Positions 9,357 through 17,706 of a stretch of DNA of 64,000 bases are shown piece after piece. The position numbers and the translations under genes are program-made. A model generated the notes under the pieces. That model was given only the letters and a program-made list of their open reading frames with translations, searched no databases and had not been told where the DNA came from. Within the stretch, counting starts at the first letter, position 1; every line of letters starts with the position of its first letter. Origin of the DNA: Bacteroidia bacterium (GTDB lineage Bacteria; Bacteroidota; Bacteroidia; B-17B0; Aurantibacillaceae); the NCBI GenBank assembly GCA_018000995.1, contig JAGNIU010000003.1:62001-126000 (forward strand), written 5' to 3'.

Positions 9357-9364
9357 TAAATTTA
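9357..9364. promoter_or_regulatory. Possible shared -7 element between dtd and the lipoprotein gene
   Basis: The palindromic octamer TAAATTTA lies 17 bases from the dtd start and 22 bases from the lipoprotein start. It matches TAnnTTTA on both strands, one base off the TAnnTTTG consensus, so it could serve both divergent genes. No convincing -33 element was seen on either side. Confidence 0.25.
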
Positions 9365-9386
9365 CGATTATTAAAAAAAGAAAAAA

Positions 9387-10376
9387 ATGAAGAAACTAAT
9401 TTTATTTTCTGCTTTAGCTTTAGCTTTTATTGCTTGTAGAAAAGACACTAAAACTGAAGAACCAGAACCAACTCCAACTCCAACAGTAACTTGTCCGGCT
9501 ACAAGTTGTGTAAACCCTGATACTGTTTTTGTGGCAAGTGGCAGCGGACCATATTTAATTTTTCAATTTAAATTTGATTCAACACAAACGCGTTTAAATA
9601 GTTTTGGTATGCCGGCAACTGTGCCTTCAACCAATGCAGCTTGTTCGCCAAAGTTTAACAAGATGAGCGCACACTATATTGAAATGGCACAAACAGATTT
9701 AACTGCTGTAGGCGCTGGAAAAGTGTTGTACAGAGCTAATGAAACAGATTGTGATGGCGGCGAAAAGGCTATTACTTTTTGTCAGTCGGTTGTTGTTCGC
9801 GAAAACAAAACTTTTTTTGCTATTCCTTTAAGTCAGGTTGGAGCAGGAACTTATAAATGGTTACGTGTTTCCTTAGCGTATCAAAATTATGATATTCCTT
9901 TTTTAACTACATCAACAGGTAGCATTACACAATGGGGTACTGTAGCGTCGTTCATTGGTTTTAATAATTATATCACTCAATATAAAATTAAAAATGTAAT
10001 GGCTACACCATCTTCAAGTGTTGGTGGTTCAGGAAATCACAAGCAAGGTTATTGGGGATTTGAAACAATGGTTAGTAGTGTAACTTATACAGCAGATGGA
10101 CAACCGCCGGCTGGTGCAACTACAGTTGTAAATCCAAATCCAAGTTCACCAATTCCGGCAGGAAGTTGTTTGGTGACGGGTGAGTTTTTTAATGGGGTTA
10201 CAAATTCCCCATTAGTAATTACTGGAAGCGAAACAAGCGATATTGTGATTACAGTTTCTTTATCTACCAATAAAAGCTTCGAGTGGAAAGAAGTTACATT
10301 TGATGGTTATTACCAACCTGATGCAGGGGAGTTTCCTGTAGATATGGGAATACGCGGAATGGTACCGAAGTATTAA
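9387..10376 (+). CDS. Putative lipoprotein of unknown function
   Basis: The 329-residue protein starts with a lipoprotein signal peptide, MKKLILFSALALAFIACRK, with the acylated Cys at residue 17 in an FIAC lipobox. A low-complexity linker (EEPEPTPTPTVT) follows. The rest contains paired cysteines (CPATSC, TDCDGGEKAITFC) and looks like a beta-rich extracytoplasmic domain with no family I can name. Tandem phrases such as FFAIPLSQVGAGTYKWLRVSLAY suggest a carbohydrate-binding-like or lipoprotein sandwich fold, which is speculation. It is a single-gene unit with its own terminator. Confidence 0.7.
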   Translation: MKKLILFSALALAFIACRKDTKTEEPEPTPTPTVTCPATSCVNPDTVFVASGSGPYLIFQFKFDSTQTRLNSFGMPATVPSTNAACSPKFNKMSAHYIEMAQTDLTAVGAGKVLYRANETDCDGGEKAITFCQSVVVRENKTFFAIPLSQVGAGTYKWLRVSLAYQNYDIPFLTTSTGSITQWGTVASFIGFNNYITQYKIKNVMATPSSSVGGSGNHKQGYWGFETMVSSVTYTADGQPPAGATTVVNPNPSSPIPAGSCLVTGEFFNGVTNSPLVITGSETSDIVITVSLSTNKSFEWKEVTFDGYYQPDAGEFPVDMGIRGMVPKY

Positions 10377-10395
10377 TTCTAAGGAAATATATTTG

Positions 10396-10426
10396 AAAGT
10401 CCGAGCAATTTGTTCGGACTTTTTTA
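10396..10426 (+). terminator. Intrinsic terminator of the lipoprotein gene
   Basis: A 12-bp stem AAAGTCCGAGCA (10396-10407) pairs with TGTTCGGACTTT (10411-10422) around a three-base loop, with one G-T wobble, and is followed by a T-run. It lies 19 bases after the stop codon. Confidence 0.85.
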
Positions 10427-10467
10427 TTTTGCTACAATTCGTAGCAAGCAATCCTTCAATTGCGGCG

Positions 10468-10475
10468 TAGCTTTG
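10468..10475 (+). promoter_or_regulatory. -7 element TAGCTTTG placed for a leaderless radical SAM transcript
   Basis: TAGCTTTG is an exact TAnnTTTG match and ends only four bases before the ATG at 10480. If transcription starts the usual 4-7 bases downstream, the mRNA would begin at or next to the start codon. No good -33 TTTG is visible at about 20 bases upstream. Confidence 0.45.
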
Positions 10476-10479
10476 TTTT

Positions 10480-11550
10480 ATGTCAGAAACAAAGGATTCA
10501 TATTTTAAGGGGAGAGGCTCACAAATCAACACGCATAACAAATTTGCGCGGTATCAGTATGTGCAGGAATTTATGGAAGTGTTGGATGAAGAACTGTTAG
10601 AGAATCATAAAACAGAAATCATTTACACGCATCCAAAAACTATTATTAATAAAGTAGAGAGTCCTGATATTCCCGGCATGTATTCTATGAATCCGTATCA
10701 AGGTTGTGAACACGGTTGTATTTATTGTTACGCCCGCAATACACATGAGTATTGGGGATATAGTGCGGGATTGGATTTTGAACAGAAGATAATTGTAAAA
10801 CAAAATGCAGCGGAGTTGTTGGAAAAACATTTCAGTAATAAAAACTGGAAACCTTCCGCAATTATGCTTTCAGGTAATACAGATTGCTATCAGCCACTCG
10901 AAAGAGAATTAGAAATCACACGCCGGATTTTACAAACTTGTTTAAAGTACAAACATCCGGTTAGTATCATCACAAAAAATACTTTAGTACTTCGCGACTT
11001 AGATATATTAATTGAATTAGCAAAGGATAATTTAGTTCATGTAATGATTTCTATAACCGGAACTGATGAAGGCATAAGGATGAAGTTAGAACCAAGAACT
11101 GCTACTTACAAAAATAGATTTAAGGTTTTAGAAGCCCTGTCAAAAAATAATATTCCATGCGGTGTAATGATTGCGCCAATAATTCCCGGTTTAAATAATC
11201 ACGAAATTCCAAATGTAATGGAACTCGCAGCAAAAGCCGGTGCAACAAGAGCAGGTTTTACAATGGTGAGATTGAATGGTGCTATTGGTCCTATATTTAA
11301 AGATTGGTTAGTGAAAAATTTTCCTGATCGTGCCGATAAAGTTTGGAATCAAATTTCTGATGCACATGGCGGAACTGTTAATGATAGTAGAGCAGGCGTA
11401 AGAATGCGCGGAGAAGGTCCGATGGCAGAAAGTATCCGTCAATTATTTTCTTTGTCGCGTTTACGATTTATGAAAGAGGAATGCAGATTTGAATTTAATA
11501 TCGATTCTTTCAATTACAAAGCAGGCGATACACAATTGAGTTTATTCTAA
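10480..11550 (+). CDS. PA0069-family radical SAM protein (spore photoproduct lyase-like)
   Basis: The 356-residue protein carries a radical SAM cluster motif GCEHGCIYCYAR with Cys76, Cys80 and Cys83 (CxxxCxxC), which should bind a 4Fe-4S cluster and S-adenosylmethionine. The start SYFKGRGSQINTHNKFARYQY and the phrase DIPGMYSMNPYQGCEHGC identify the PA0069/Rv2578c family, related to spore photoproduct lyase. The substrate of this family is not established. The later GNTDCYQPLERELEITR and ITKNTLVLRDLDIL segments are typical of the barrel. Its stop codon overlaps the stop of the ABC ATPase gene on the other strand (11547-11550). Confidence 0.88.
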   Translation: MSETKDSYFKGRGSQINTHNKFARYQYVQEFMEVLDEELLENHKTEIIYTHPKTIINKVESPDIPGMYSMNPYQGCEHGCIYCYARNTHEYWGYSAGLDFEQKIIVKQNAAELLEKHFSNKNWKPSAIMLSGNTDCYQPLERELEITRRILQTCLKYKHPVSIITKNTLVLRDLDILIELAKDNLVHVMISITGTDEGIRMKLEPRTATYKNRFKVLEALSKNNIPCGVMIAPIIPGLNNHEIPNVMELAAKAGATRAGFTMVRLNGAIGPIFKDWLVKNFPDRADKVWNQISDAHGGTVNDSRAGVRMRGEGPMAESIRQLFSLSRLRFMKEECRFEFNIDSFNYKAGDTQLSLF

Positions 11551-12245
11551 ACCCATTGCTTATTTAAATTCACTATTTTTCCATCCAACATTTCAATAGT
11601 ACGATCGGAGGCTTTTGCAAAATCGTTATCGTGTGTTACTGCAATAATAGTTTGATTATGTTCTTGAGTTAATTGTTTGAAAATTTCAAAAACAATTTGT
11701 GTGTTTTTACTATCCAAATTTCCGGTTGGTTCATCACCCATAATTATTTTAGGATCATTAATCAAAGCTCTTGCAATAGCTACACGTTGTTGTTGTCCGC
11801 CCGAAAGTTTGGAAGCGGGTTTAAGCGCTTCATCCTTTATACCAAGCATCTCTAATTTTTGATATGCACGATGTTCAATTTCTTTTACTGAATATTTTCC
11901 AAGCTTTAAAGCAGGAATCATCACGTTTTTTAAGCAGCTGAATTCAGGTAGCAAATAGTGAAATTGAAACACGAAGCCAATTTTTTCATTTCTTATTTGT
12001 GCTAAGCGATCGGATTTTGTTCCCGTCAATGTTTCTCCGTCAATAATTAATTCGCCTTCGTAATCGGTGTCCATTGTTGAGAGAATATAGAGTAGAGTAG
12101 ATTTACCGCAACCTGATTTTCCTACTAACGATAAAAACTCTCCATGCTTCACATCAAATGAGATTTCATCAAGCACTTTAAACTTTACGGGGTCGTAAAA
12201 ATATTTTCCAATTTTATTGGTTTGTAAAACTATTGTGTCTTTCAT
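11547..12245 (-). CDS. ABC transporter ATP-binding protein (MacB/LolD type)
   Basis: The 232-residue ATPase powers the exporter encoded just upstream. Motifs are complete: Walker A GKSGCGKST at 42-50, signature LSGGQ at 147-151 in KLSGGQQQRVAIARAL, and Walker B IIMGDE at 167-172 followed by PTGNLDSKN. An H-loop His (VTHDND) is also present. The LolD/MacB subfamily is indicated by PTGNLD and by the partner permease. Its ATG shares one base with the stop codon of the permease (TAATG), so it is the last gene of the HK-RR-TolC-adaptor-permease-ATPase operon. Confidence 0.92.
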   Translation of the reverse strand: MKDTIVLQTNKIGKYFYDPVKFKVLDEISFDVKHGEFLSLVGKSGCGKSTLLYILSTMDTDYEGELIIDGETLTGTKSDRLAQIRNEKIGFVFQFHYLLPEFSCLKNVMIPALKLGKYSVKEIEHRAYQKLEMLGIKDEALKPASKLSGGQQQRVAIARALINDPKIIMGDEPTGNLDSKNTQIVFEIFKQLTQEHNQTIIAVTHDNDFAKASDRTIEMLDGKIVNLNKQWV

Positions 12246-13480
12246 TATTTCCTAAATATTTCTACGGGATCAATTTTAGCGGCATTGCTTGCAGGTATAA
12301 GTCCTGCTGCTACTGTAACAATAATTCCTACAAAGGCACCGAGACCCATAATGCTTGGTTCAAAGCCAATCGGAAAATAGCCAATATCACCACCAATATA
12401 AACTTTACTCATCATGTTAACTAAAAACGATGCCAGCAATAACCCTATTAATGTGCCGAACGCACCCATTAAAAAAGCTTCAGTAACAAATATCTTCACA
12501 ACATCTTTACGCGAAAATCCGGTTGCTTTTAAAATAGCTATATCGTTTAATTTTTGCATGATGGTCATGTTTAGAATATTGTAAATGCCAAACGCAGCAA
12601 CTAATAATATCGCTCCTGAAATAGCTCTCATCATAATAGCGCGTGTTTTACTTCCTGCTACAAATGTTTCATTAGCCTCTTTCCAATCTTCAAGCTTATA
12701 ACCCGTAAGAGTTTCAAACGGTAGTTTATAATTAGCAACTTTATTTGGATCTTTTACATTTACGTAAATATCTGTCACATAATTAGGGCCCTCTCGAAGT
12801 AATTGCTGTGCGGCTGCTAAATTCATATAAGATTTGCTTTTATCAACTACTGAATTACTGGTGTTAAAAATGCCAACCACTTTCATTACTTTACTTGCAC
12901 CCCTTGATGATACTACGGTTAGATTGTCGTTTAATTGCAAATTCAATTTATCAGCAATGCCGGCGCCAATCAAAATTCCATTAGTCACGCTTTCCAAACT
13001 TCCTGCCTTACCTTCAACCATTGTCGACTCAATATCAAACATAGCATCAGCTTCGTGTATATTTGCTCCGGATGCTACACCATTCAATAAGGATTTTCCA
13101 CTGGTGTAAAATAAATTAACAGTTACCCATTGGGCGGCAGCTACTACATCGGGCTGACGTTTAATTTCGTTGACCAAGAATTGAGGATTAATAAGATTTT
13201 TGGTTTTGTTAAGAATTTTTGGATTTACTACAACAGTTAATGAAGATGAATCTTTTGCTTGCTGCAATGATTTGCTTATTTCATCATCTTTATAAATTCG
13301 CATGTGCGGCATAGATTTAAAAACTGTGTTATCAAAAAAGTGATTAAATCCCAATACTAAAGAATTCAGAAACACAAAGGCTGTTATGCCAATAGTAACA
13401 CCAAGAGAGGCAACAAGTGTTTGCTTCTTACGTGTTAAAATATGCGTTAACGCTATTTCGGTATTTACACCTGGCTTCAT
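12245..13480 (-). CDS. FtsX-like/MacB-type ABC transporter permease
   Basis: The 411-residue protein has the four-helix MacB topology. There is one membrane helix near residues 20-45 (LVASLGVTIGITAFVFLNSL), a long periplasmic domain, and three C-terminal helices (AISGAILLVAAFGIYNIL, AFLMGAFGTLIGLLLASFLV, IMGLGAFVGIIVTVAAGLIP). The end SNAAKIDPVEIFRK is the conserved terminus of the FtsX/MacB family. With an adaptor, a TolC protein and a cognate ATPase it should form a tripartite mechanotransmission exporter spanning both membranes. It overlaps the adaptor by four bases and the ATPase by one. The exported molecule is not indicated. Confidence 0.9.
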   Translation of the reverse strand: MKPGVNTEIALTHILTRKKQTLVASLGVTIGITAFVFLNSLVLGFNHFFDNTVFKSMPHMRIYKDDEISKSLQQAKDSSSLTVVVNPKILNKTKNLINPQFLVNEIKRQPDVVAAAQWVTVNLFYTSGKSLLNGVASGANIHEADAMFDIESTMVEGKAGSLESVTNGILIGAGIADKLNLQLNDNLTVVSSRGASKVMKVVGIFNTSNSVVDKSKSYMNLAAAQQLLREGPNYVTDIYVNVKDPNKVANYKLPFETLTGYKLEDWKEANETFVAGSKTRAIMMRAISGAILLVAAFGIYNILNMTIMQKLNDIAILKATGFSRKDVVKIFVTEAFLMGAFGTLIGLLLASFLVNMMSKVYIGGDIGYFPIGFEPSIMGLGAFVGIIVTVAAGLIPASNAAKIDPVEIFRK

Positions 13481-14568
13481 TTTACAATATCACTTATTAT
13501 CGTTTCATTCTCATCTAAGCCGCTTAAAATTTCTACCCAATCACTTGAAATAAATCCGGGTTTAATAGTTGTATTTCCTTTGTCTTTAATTCTTACAATA
13601 TTTCCGTAACCCAGATAATGTTTAGGAATTACTAGTGCATTTTTTTTGTTGGCGATAGTTATATTGGCTTGAAGTTGAGTACCCGAAATATTGAAACTAA
13701 TTTCCTCTTTAAATCTGGCTTTGCAAATAAAGGATTGCGTAGCTTCATCAAAGGATGGAATTATTTCGCTTAGTTCAGCTTTGTATGTTTTTTCTTTATC
13801 TACGTTAAGTTGAACAATAACCTCTTGTCCTAATTTAATTTTCGAAATATTGTTTTCATCTACACTCAGGCGCGCATATAAATCACCAGCATTCCCAATA
13901 ATGGCAATTATATCACCACGGCGAACATATTCACCTTTTTCTTTTACTTTCTTGTAAATTTTTCCCGACAAAATCGCTTTTACTATATTATTATCATTGT
14001 TAACACCACTTACATCGCGTTGTGATTTTTGAAGAATGAGTTGTTGCTCGGTTTGTTGTTTTAAGAGTTTAAAATTTTGTCCGGCATTTATGTAATTGGT
14101 TTTAGAATTTTCAAAAGCCAATTTCACATTTTCAAACTCTAATTTAGAAACACTATTACTTTGAATTAATTTTTGGTAGCGTGTCAATTGTAATGAATCT
14201 TGTTCAAACTTCTCTTGCAACAATTTTAAATTGGCTTGTGCTTGTTTTAGTGTCGGACCTTCGTTGCTGGCATTTTGTGCAGCTATTGCTGTAAGAATTT
14301 CTGTGCTTGAAGCGTTAATCGAATTCGTTTTATTATCAATAACTGCTAAAACTTGTCCTTCTTTTACTTCATCACCATTATTAAATTTTAAATCAATAAT
14401 GTAGCCTTCGCTTTGCGCAATAAGATTGTATTTGTTTTCGGGCTCTAAGGTTCCGGAGGCAAAAACAGTTTCCGTAACATCTTTACGGATGGGTTTTGTT
14501 TCGTTGGTTTTTTTTCCGCAAGAGAATAATGCGAAAGAAAAAATGAGAATTAGGATTATATTTTTCAT
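13477..14568 (-). CDS. Efflux periplasmic adaptor subunit (HlyD/MacA type lipoprotein)
   Basis: The 363-residue protein begins MKNIILILIFSFALFSCGKK, a lipoprotein signal with the acylated Cys at residue 17. It then has the membrane-fusion layout. A half biotinyl-lipoyl strand (NLIAQSEGYIIDLKFNNGDEVKEGQVLAVID) comes first, followed by a coiled-coil hairpin of about 100 residues. The second lipoyl half (AILSGKIYKKVKEKGEYVRRGDIIAIIG) and a beta-barrel domain follow. It links the inner-membrane permease with the TolC channel. It overlaps both neighbours by four bases, showing tight translational coupling within the operon. Confidence 0.9.
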   Translation of the reverse strand: MKNIILILIFSFALFSCGKKTNETKPIRKDVTETVFASGTLEPENKYNLIAQSEGYIIDLKFNNGDEVKEGQVLAVIDNKTNSINASSTEILTAIAAQNASNEGPTLKQAQANLKLLQEKFEQDSLQLTRYQKLIQSNSVSKLEFENVKLAFENSKTNYINAGQNFKLLKQQTEQQLILQKSQRDVSGVNNDNNIVKAILSGKIYKKVKEKGEYVRRGDIIAIIGNAGDLYARLSVDENNISKIKLGQEVIVQLNVDKEKTYKAELSEIIPSFDEATQSFICKARFKEEISFNISGTQLQANITIANKKNALVIPKHYLGYGNIVRIKDKGNTTIKPGFISSDWVEILSGLDENETIISDIVK

Positions 14569-15878
14569 TTTAAAGAGTTGTTTATTGAGATTTTTGATTT
14601 TACAAATTGAGCGGATGAAAATGCTGAAACTACGTTAAGCTGACTATTCACCATATCGTTAAAAGCAATCAGTAAATTATCGGTAGATAAAATACCTTCT
14701 TTAAATTGATTTATACTTTTTGAAAAATTACTATTCTTCAAATCGAAAATTTGTTTAGCGGTTTGGTAACCTGAAAGAGCTTTATCATAATCTAATTCCA
14801 AACTACGGTTATTTAATTCAGTTTGTAATTCGGTGTGTGTATTGTTTAGGCCTGCAATTCTGTAATTAATTTTACTGGTATAACTTTGCGACATTTTTGT
14901 GACATCAGGAGGAAACGGAACTGTAATTCTTAATCCGATAAACTGCGATTGTATCCAAGTACTTTTGCTATCGAAAAACCCATCGTTGCTATTGTGTTGC
15001 CAGCCTTGATAATAAAATAGTGAAAGTACGGGCATCATCGACATACGGTTAGCACGCAATTCACTTTTAGCAAATTGGTGTTGCAAAGTATTGTAGCGAC
15101 TATTTAATGAACCATTTGATTTTAAAGTGGCGTCAACAAATTCGGCAGAAGATAAATTTTGAAGCGTAATTTGTGTTCCGGCAGATATATCACATAGAAT
15201 TTTAAGTGTATTGAGCTGTTGTTGATACATTACTTTTAACTGCACAAGTTTGTCTTGAATATTGAGTTGATTGACCTGTGCATTATTTACATCCTGCTCG
15301 CGAACAATACCTAAACTAAATTTATTCTTTACTATTTGTTGAATAGAATCAGAGGCCGATAAACTTTTTTCAGTCAATATAATTTGTTCCTGCAAGGCAA
15401 TACTGTTGTAATAAGCAGCTGCAATATTCTCGAATAATGTTTTTTTGTTAATGGAATTCGTCACTTCAGTTATTTCTTTACTAACAGAAGAACTTTTTAC
15501 TTTCGCCCAATTATAAGGATTAATAATATCTATTTGCGGATTGAAATTAAAATTACTTACGTATTCCTGACCGAGTGTTACTTGTCTGAATGTCCCCGCA
15601 GGTCCGCCAAATGCTTCGGCAGGAAGAAAGTTAACCGGTAGTTGTAAATTGTCGGTTGCTGAAAACGAAATGGGACTCTTAAAATTAACTGTATTGGCAA
15701 GAGCCGCCACTTTTGTCCATTTTGCTAATAAGCTTTGTTGTTGCCCTGTTTTAATAGTTGTGCTATTACGTTCGGCGTAGGACAATAAACTATCTAAGCC
15801 GGTAAAATTGAGTTGCGCTTGGGTTGATGTTCCAAAAAGGAAAACTAAAACGGCGGTATGAATATATTTCTTTATCAC
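14565..15878 (-). CDS. TolC-family outer membrane efflux protein
   Basis: The 437-residue protein has a signal peptide ending GTSTQAQ and two alpha-helical TolC repeats, recognisable by long amphipathic helices and segments such as LFENIAAAYYNSIALQEQI and KNKFSLGIVREQDVNNAQVNQLNIQDKL. It would form the trimeric outer-membrane duct of the MacAB-like exporter encoded downstream. The start follows 70 bases after the LytTR regulator stop, the largest gap in the operon, so a separate promoter there is possible. A weak -7 resemblance (CACCTTTG) lies just upstream of the start. Confidence 0.88.
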   Translation of the reverse strand: MIKKYIHTAVLVFLFGTSTQAQLNFTGLDSLLSYAERNSTTIKTGQQQSLLAKWTKVAALANTVNFKSPISFSATDNLQLPVNFLPAEAFGGPAGTFRQVTLGQEYVSNFNFNPQIDIINPYNWAKVKSSSVSKEITEVTNSINKKTLFENIAAAYYNSIALQEQIILTEKSLSASDSIQQIVKNKFSLGIVREQDVNNAQVNQLNIQDKLVQLKVMYQQQLNTLKILCDISAGTQITLQNLSSAEFVDATLKSNGSLNSRYNTLQHQFAKSELRANRMSMMPVLSLFYYQGWQHNSNDGFFDSKSTWIQSQFIGLRITVPFPPDVTKMSQSYTSKINYRIAGLNNTHTELQTELNNRSLELDYDKALSGYQTAKQIFDLKNSNFSKSINQFKEGILSTDNLLIAFNDMVNSQLNVVSAFSSAQFVKSKISINNSLK

Positions 15879-15948
15879 GGTACAAAGGTGTGATAAAGAA
15901 GGAAGCCTATAAAATTAAGTAGGTGAATGAATTAAATGTGTAGGTGAA

Positions 15949-16644
15949 TTAACGGGAAGTGTAAGCTTTAAAAAAGTCTTCTTCAAATTTCACACCAATT
16001 GGAATTTCAATATTTTGCAAATTAATGATTTTACCTCTTACAGATTCAATTAAGCTAAGGGGAACAATATACGAACGGTGTGGCCGAACAAACTCTTGGG
16101 GATTTAACTTGCTCATGATGTTTTTCAAATTCATTTTGGTTAGAACAGTTTTTTTGTCCTTTAAATGAATTTTTAAATAATCATCCAATGTTTCAATGTA
16201 TAAAATATCCGAGAAAGCGATTTTCACTAAACTATATTCTGAACGAACATACAAGTGTTGTTGTTCTTTATGATCGGATTGATGTAAATAATTAAAATAG
16301 TCGAGCGATTTATTGGCTGCTTGTAAAAAACGATTGTACTCAATTGGCTTCAAAAGATAATCAACAGCATTTAAATCAAAACCCTCAACAGCATATTCGC
16401 TATAAGCAGTTGTAAAAATTACCATTTTGTCGGCAGCATGTAATCTGTAAAATTCAGTGCCTAACATATCCGGCATTTGAATATCCAGAAACACTAGATC
16501 AACAGGAAATTTTCGAATGAACTTAGCCGCTTCACTTGTATCGGTAAATGTTTTTTGTAATTGGAGAAAAGGAGTTTTTGCACAAAGTGCTTCTATGATA
16601 GAGAGCGCTAAAGGTTCATCATCTATGGCAATACAATTAATCAT
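15949..16644 (-). CDS. LytTR-family response regulator
   Basis: The 231-residue regulator has a receiver domain (residues 1-120) and a LytTR DNA-binding domain (about 130-228). The acidic pocket is IAIDDEP near residues 5-11, the phospho-acceptor is Asp54 in VFLDIQMPD, and the conserved Lys is in LLKPIEYNRF. LytTR features are ILYIETLDDYLKIHL and the FVRPHRSYIVPLSLIESV segment. It overlaps the start region of its partner kinase by eight bases. Position directly upstream of the exporter genes suggests it controls them; that link is inferred. Confidence 0.92.
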   Translation of the reverse strand: MINCIAIDDEPLALSIIEALCAKTPFLQLQKTFTDTSEAAKFIRKFPVDLVFLDIQMPDMLGTEFYRLHAADKMVIFTTAYSEYAVEGFDLNAVDYLLKPIEYNRFLQAANKSLDYFNYLHQSDHKEQQHLYVRSEYSLVKIAFSDILYIETLDDYLKIHLKDKKTVLTKMNLKNIMSKLNPQEFVRPHRSYIVPLSLIESVRGKIINLQNIEIPIGVKFEEDFFKAYTSR

Positions 16645-17638
16645 TTAAAGTTAATGTTAAATGTACTGAAAAATCTTTTTCTGAATCTTTAATCTCGAGA
16701 TTATGTTTTCCGGGATAAATTAAACTTAGACGTTTTTTTGTATTTTCTATTCCTAAACCTAGTTTGTTTTTTGTATCTGTTCTGATTTTCGTGTTTTTAA
16801 CTGAAACATTTAGATTATTATTTTCAATATTAATTGCGATGTCGATTACAGAGTTTTCCTGTGTACTTACACCATATTTAAAAGCATTTTCAACAAAAGG
16901 AATAAAAATTTGAGGTGCAATTTGTTTTCCGGCTGTTGGTCCTGTAACAGTGTAATTTAATTTCACTTTGTCGGTCAGGCGTAATTTTTCTAATTCTACT
17001 AAAGCATTAATGTAATTAAGTTCCTTATCCAGGCCAACAAAATCTTGAGCAGCATCAGTAATTGAGTACCGCATAATGGCCGAGAGTTTGGTTATAGATT
17101 CAGGAGCGCTATCGGATTTTTGTACGGCCAATGCATAAACGCTATTTAAGGTATTGAATAAAAAGTGTGGATTGATTTGCGCTTTTAAATAAGAGAGCTC
17201 TGCTTTTAATTTTTCTTCTTCAATTTGTTTGAGTCGATTGTAATTAGCAATACCTAAGGAAAGCAAAACAATCATTATGAATCTAATCTTAATGCTGAAA
17301 AGAAAAAGAAAATATCCGTATTTAATTGGCGCCTGATAAAACGGACTAAAGGCTTCATCCATCTGCATAATTAAGAACATTGAAAAAAGTGAAGCGACTA
17401 TAATCCCAAAGTATATTTTGTTCTTTTTAGGAAAATAGAATTTAGGAATGAGGTAATAGTAATTAAAGTAATAAAAACCCATTAAAAGGGTATGTAAAAG
17501 AATAATGCCCGTGAGCGTTGGGTTCAAAACACCATTAGCGATGGAGGGTTGAATAGTAGAATAAATAAATGCAGGAAAAATAATAAATACGAGCCAGGCA
17601 ATTATTTGAATAACTAATAGAAAGCGTTTACTCTTCAT
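16637..17638 (-). CDS. LytS-like sensor histidine kinase (His_kinase family)
   Basis: The 333-residue kinase has about four hydrophobic helices in residues 8-130, a short linker, and the His_kinase domain in which His158 (LKAQINPHFLFNTLNSVYAL) is the predicted phosphorylation site. The ATPase part contains FIPFVENAFKYGV (N box) and LGLGIENTKKRLSLIYP (G box). It lacks a large periplasmic sensor, so the signal is probably sensed in or near the membrane. In Bacteroidota such kinases commonly sit beside export systems. It is the first gene of the six-gene operon ending at 11547. A perfect AGGAGGTT lies 16 bases upstream of the ATG. Confidence 0.9.
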   Translation of the reverse strand: MKSKRFLLVIQIIAWLVFIIFPAFIYSTIQPSIANGVLNPTLTGIILLHTLLMGFYYFNYYYLIPKFYFPKKNKIYFGIIVASLFSMFLIMQMDEAFSPFYQAPIKYGYFLFLFSIKIRFIMIVLLSLGIANYNRLKQIEEEKLKAELSYLKAQINPHFLFNTLNSVYALAVQKSDSAPESITKLSAIMRYSITDAAQDFVGLDKELNYINALVELEKLRLTDKVKLNYTVTGPTAGKQIAPQIFIPFVENAFKYGVSTQENSVIDIAINIENNNLNVSVKNTKIRTDTKNKLGLGIENTKKRLSLIYPGKHNLEIKDSEKDFSVHLTLTLND

Positions 17639-17654
17639 ACCATAAAGTTAAAGC

Positions 17655-17706
17655 AACCTCCTATAAGCACTAAATTTTGTCGGAGAATAAGCGAATTCAG
17701 GAGGTT
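17655..17706. repeat. Inverted repeat upstream of the histidine kinase
   Basis: AACCTCCT (17655-17662) and AGGAGGTT (17699-17706) form an 8-bp perfect inverted repeat separated by 36 bases. The right arm overlaps the thiolase stop codon and the left arm, read on the minus strand, is a full Shine-Dalgarno-like AGGAGGTT ahead of the kinase. This may be chance or a leader structure that masks the ribosome site. Confidence 0.3.
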
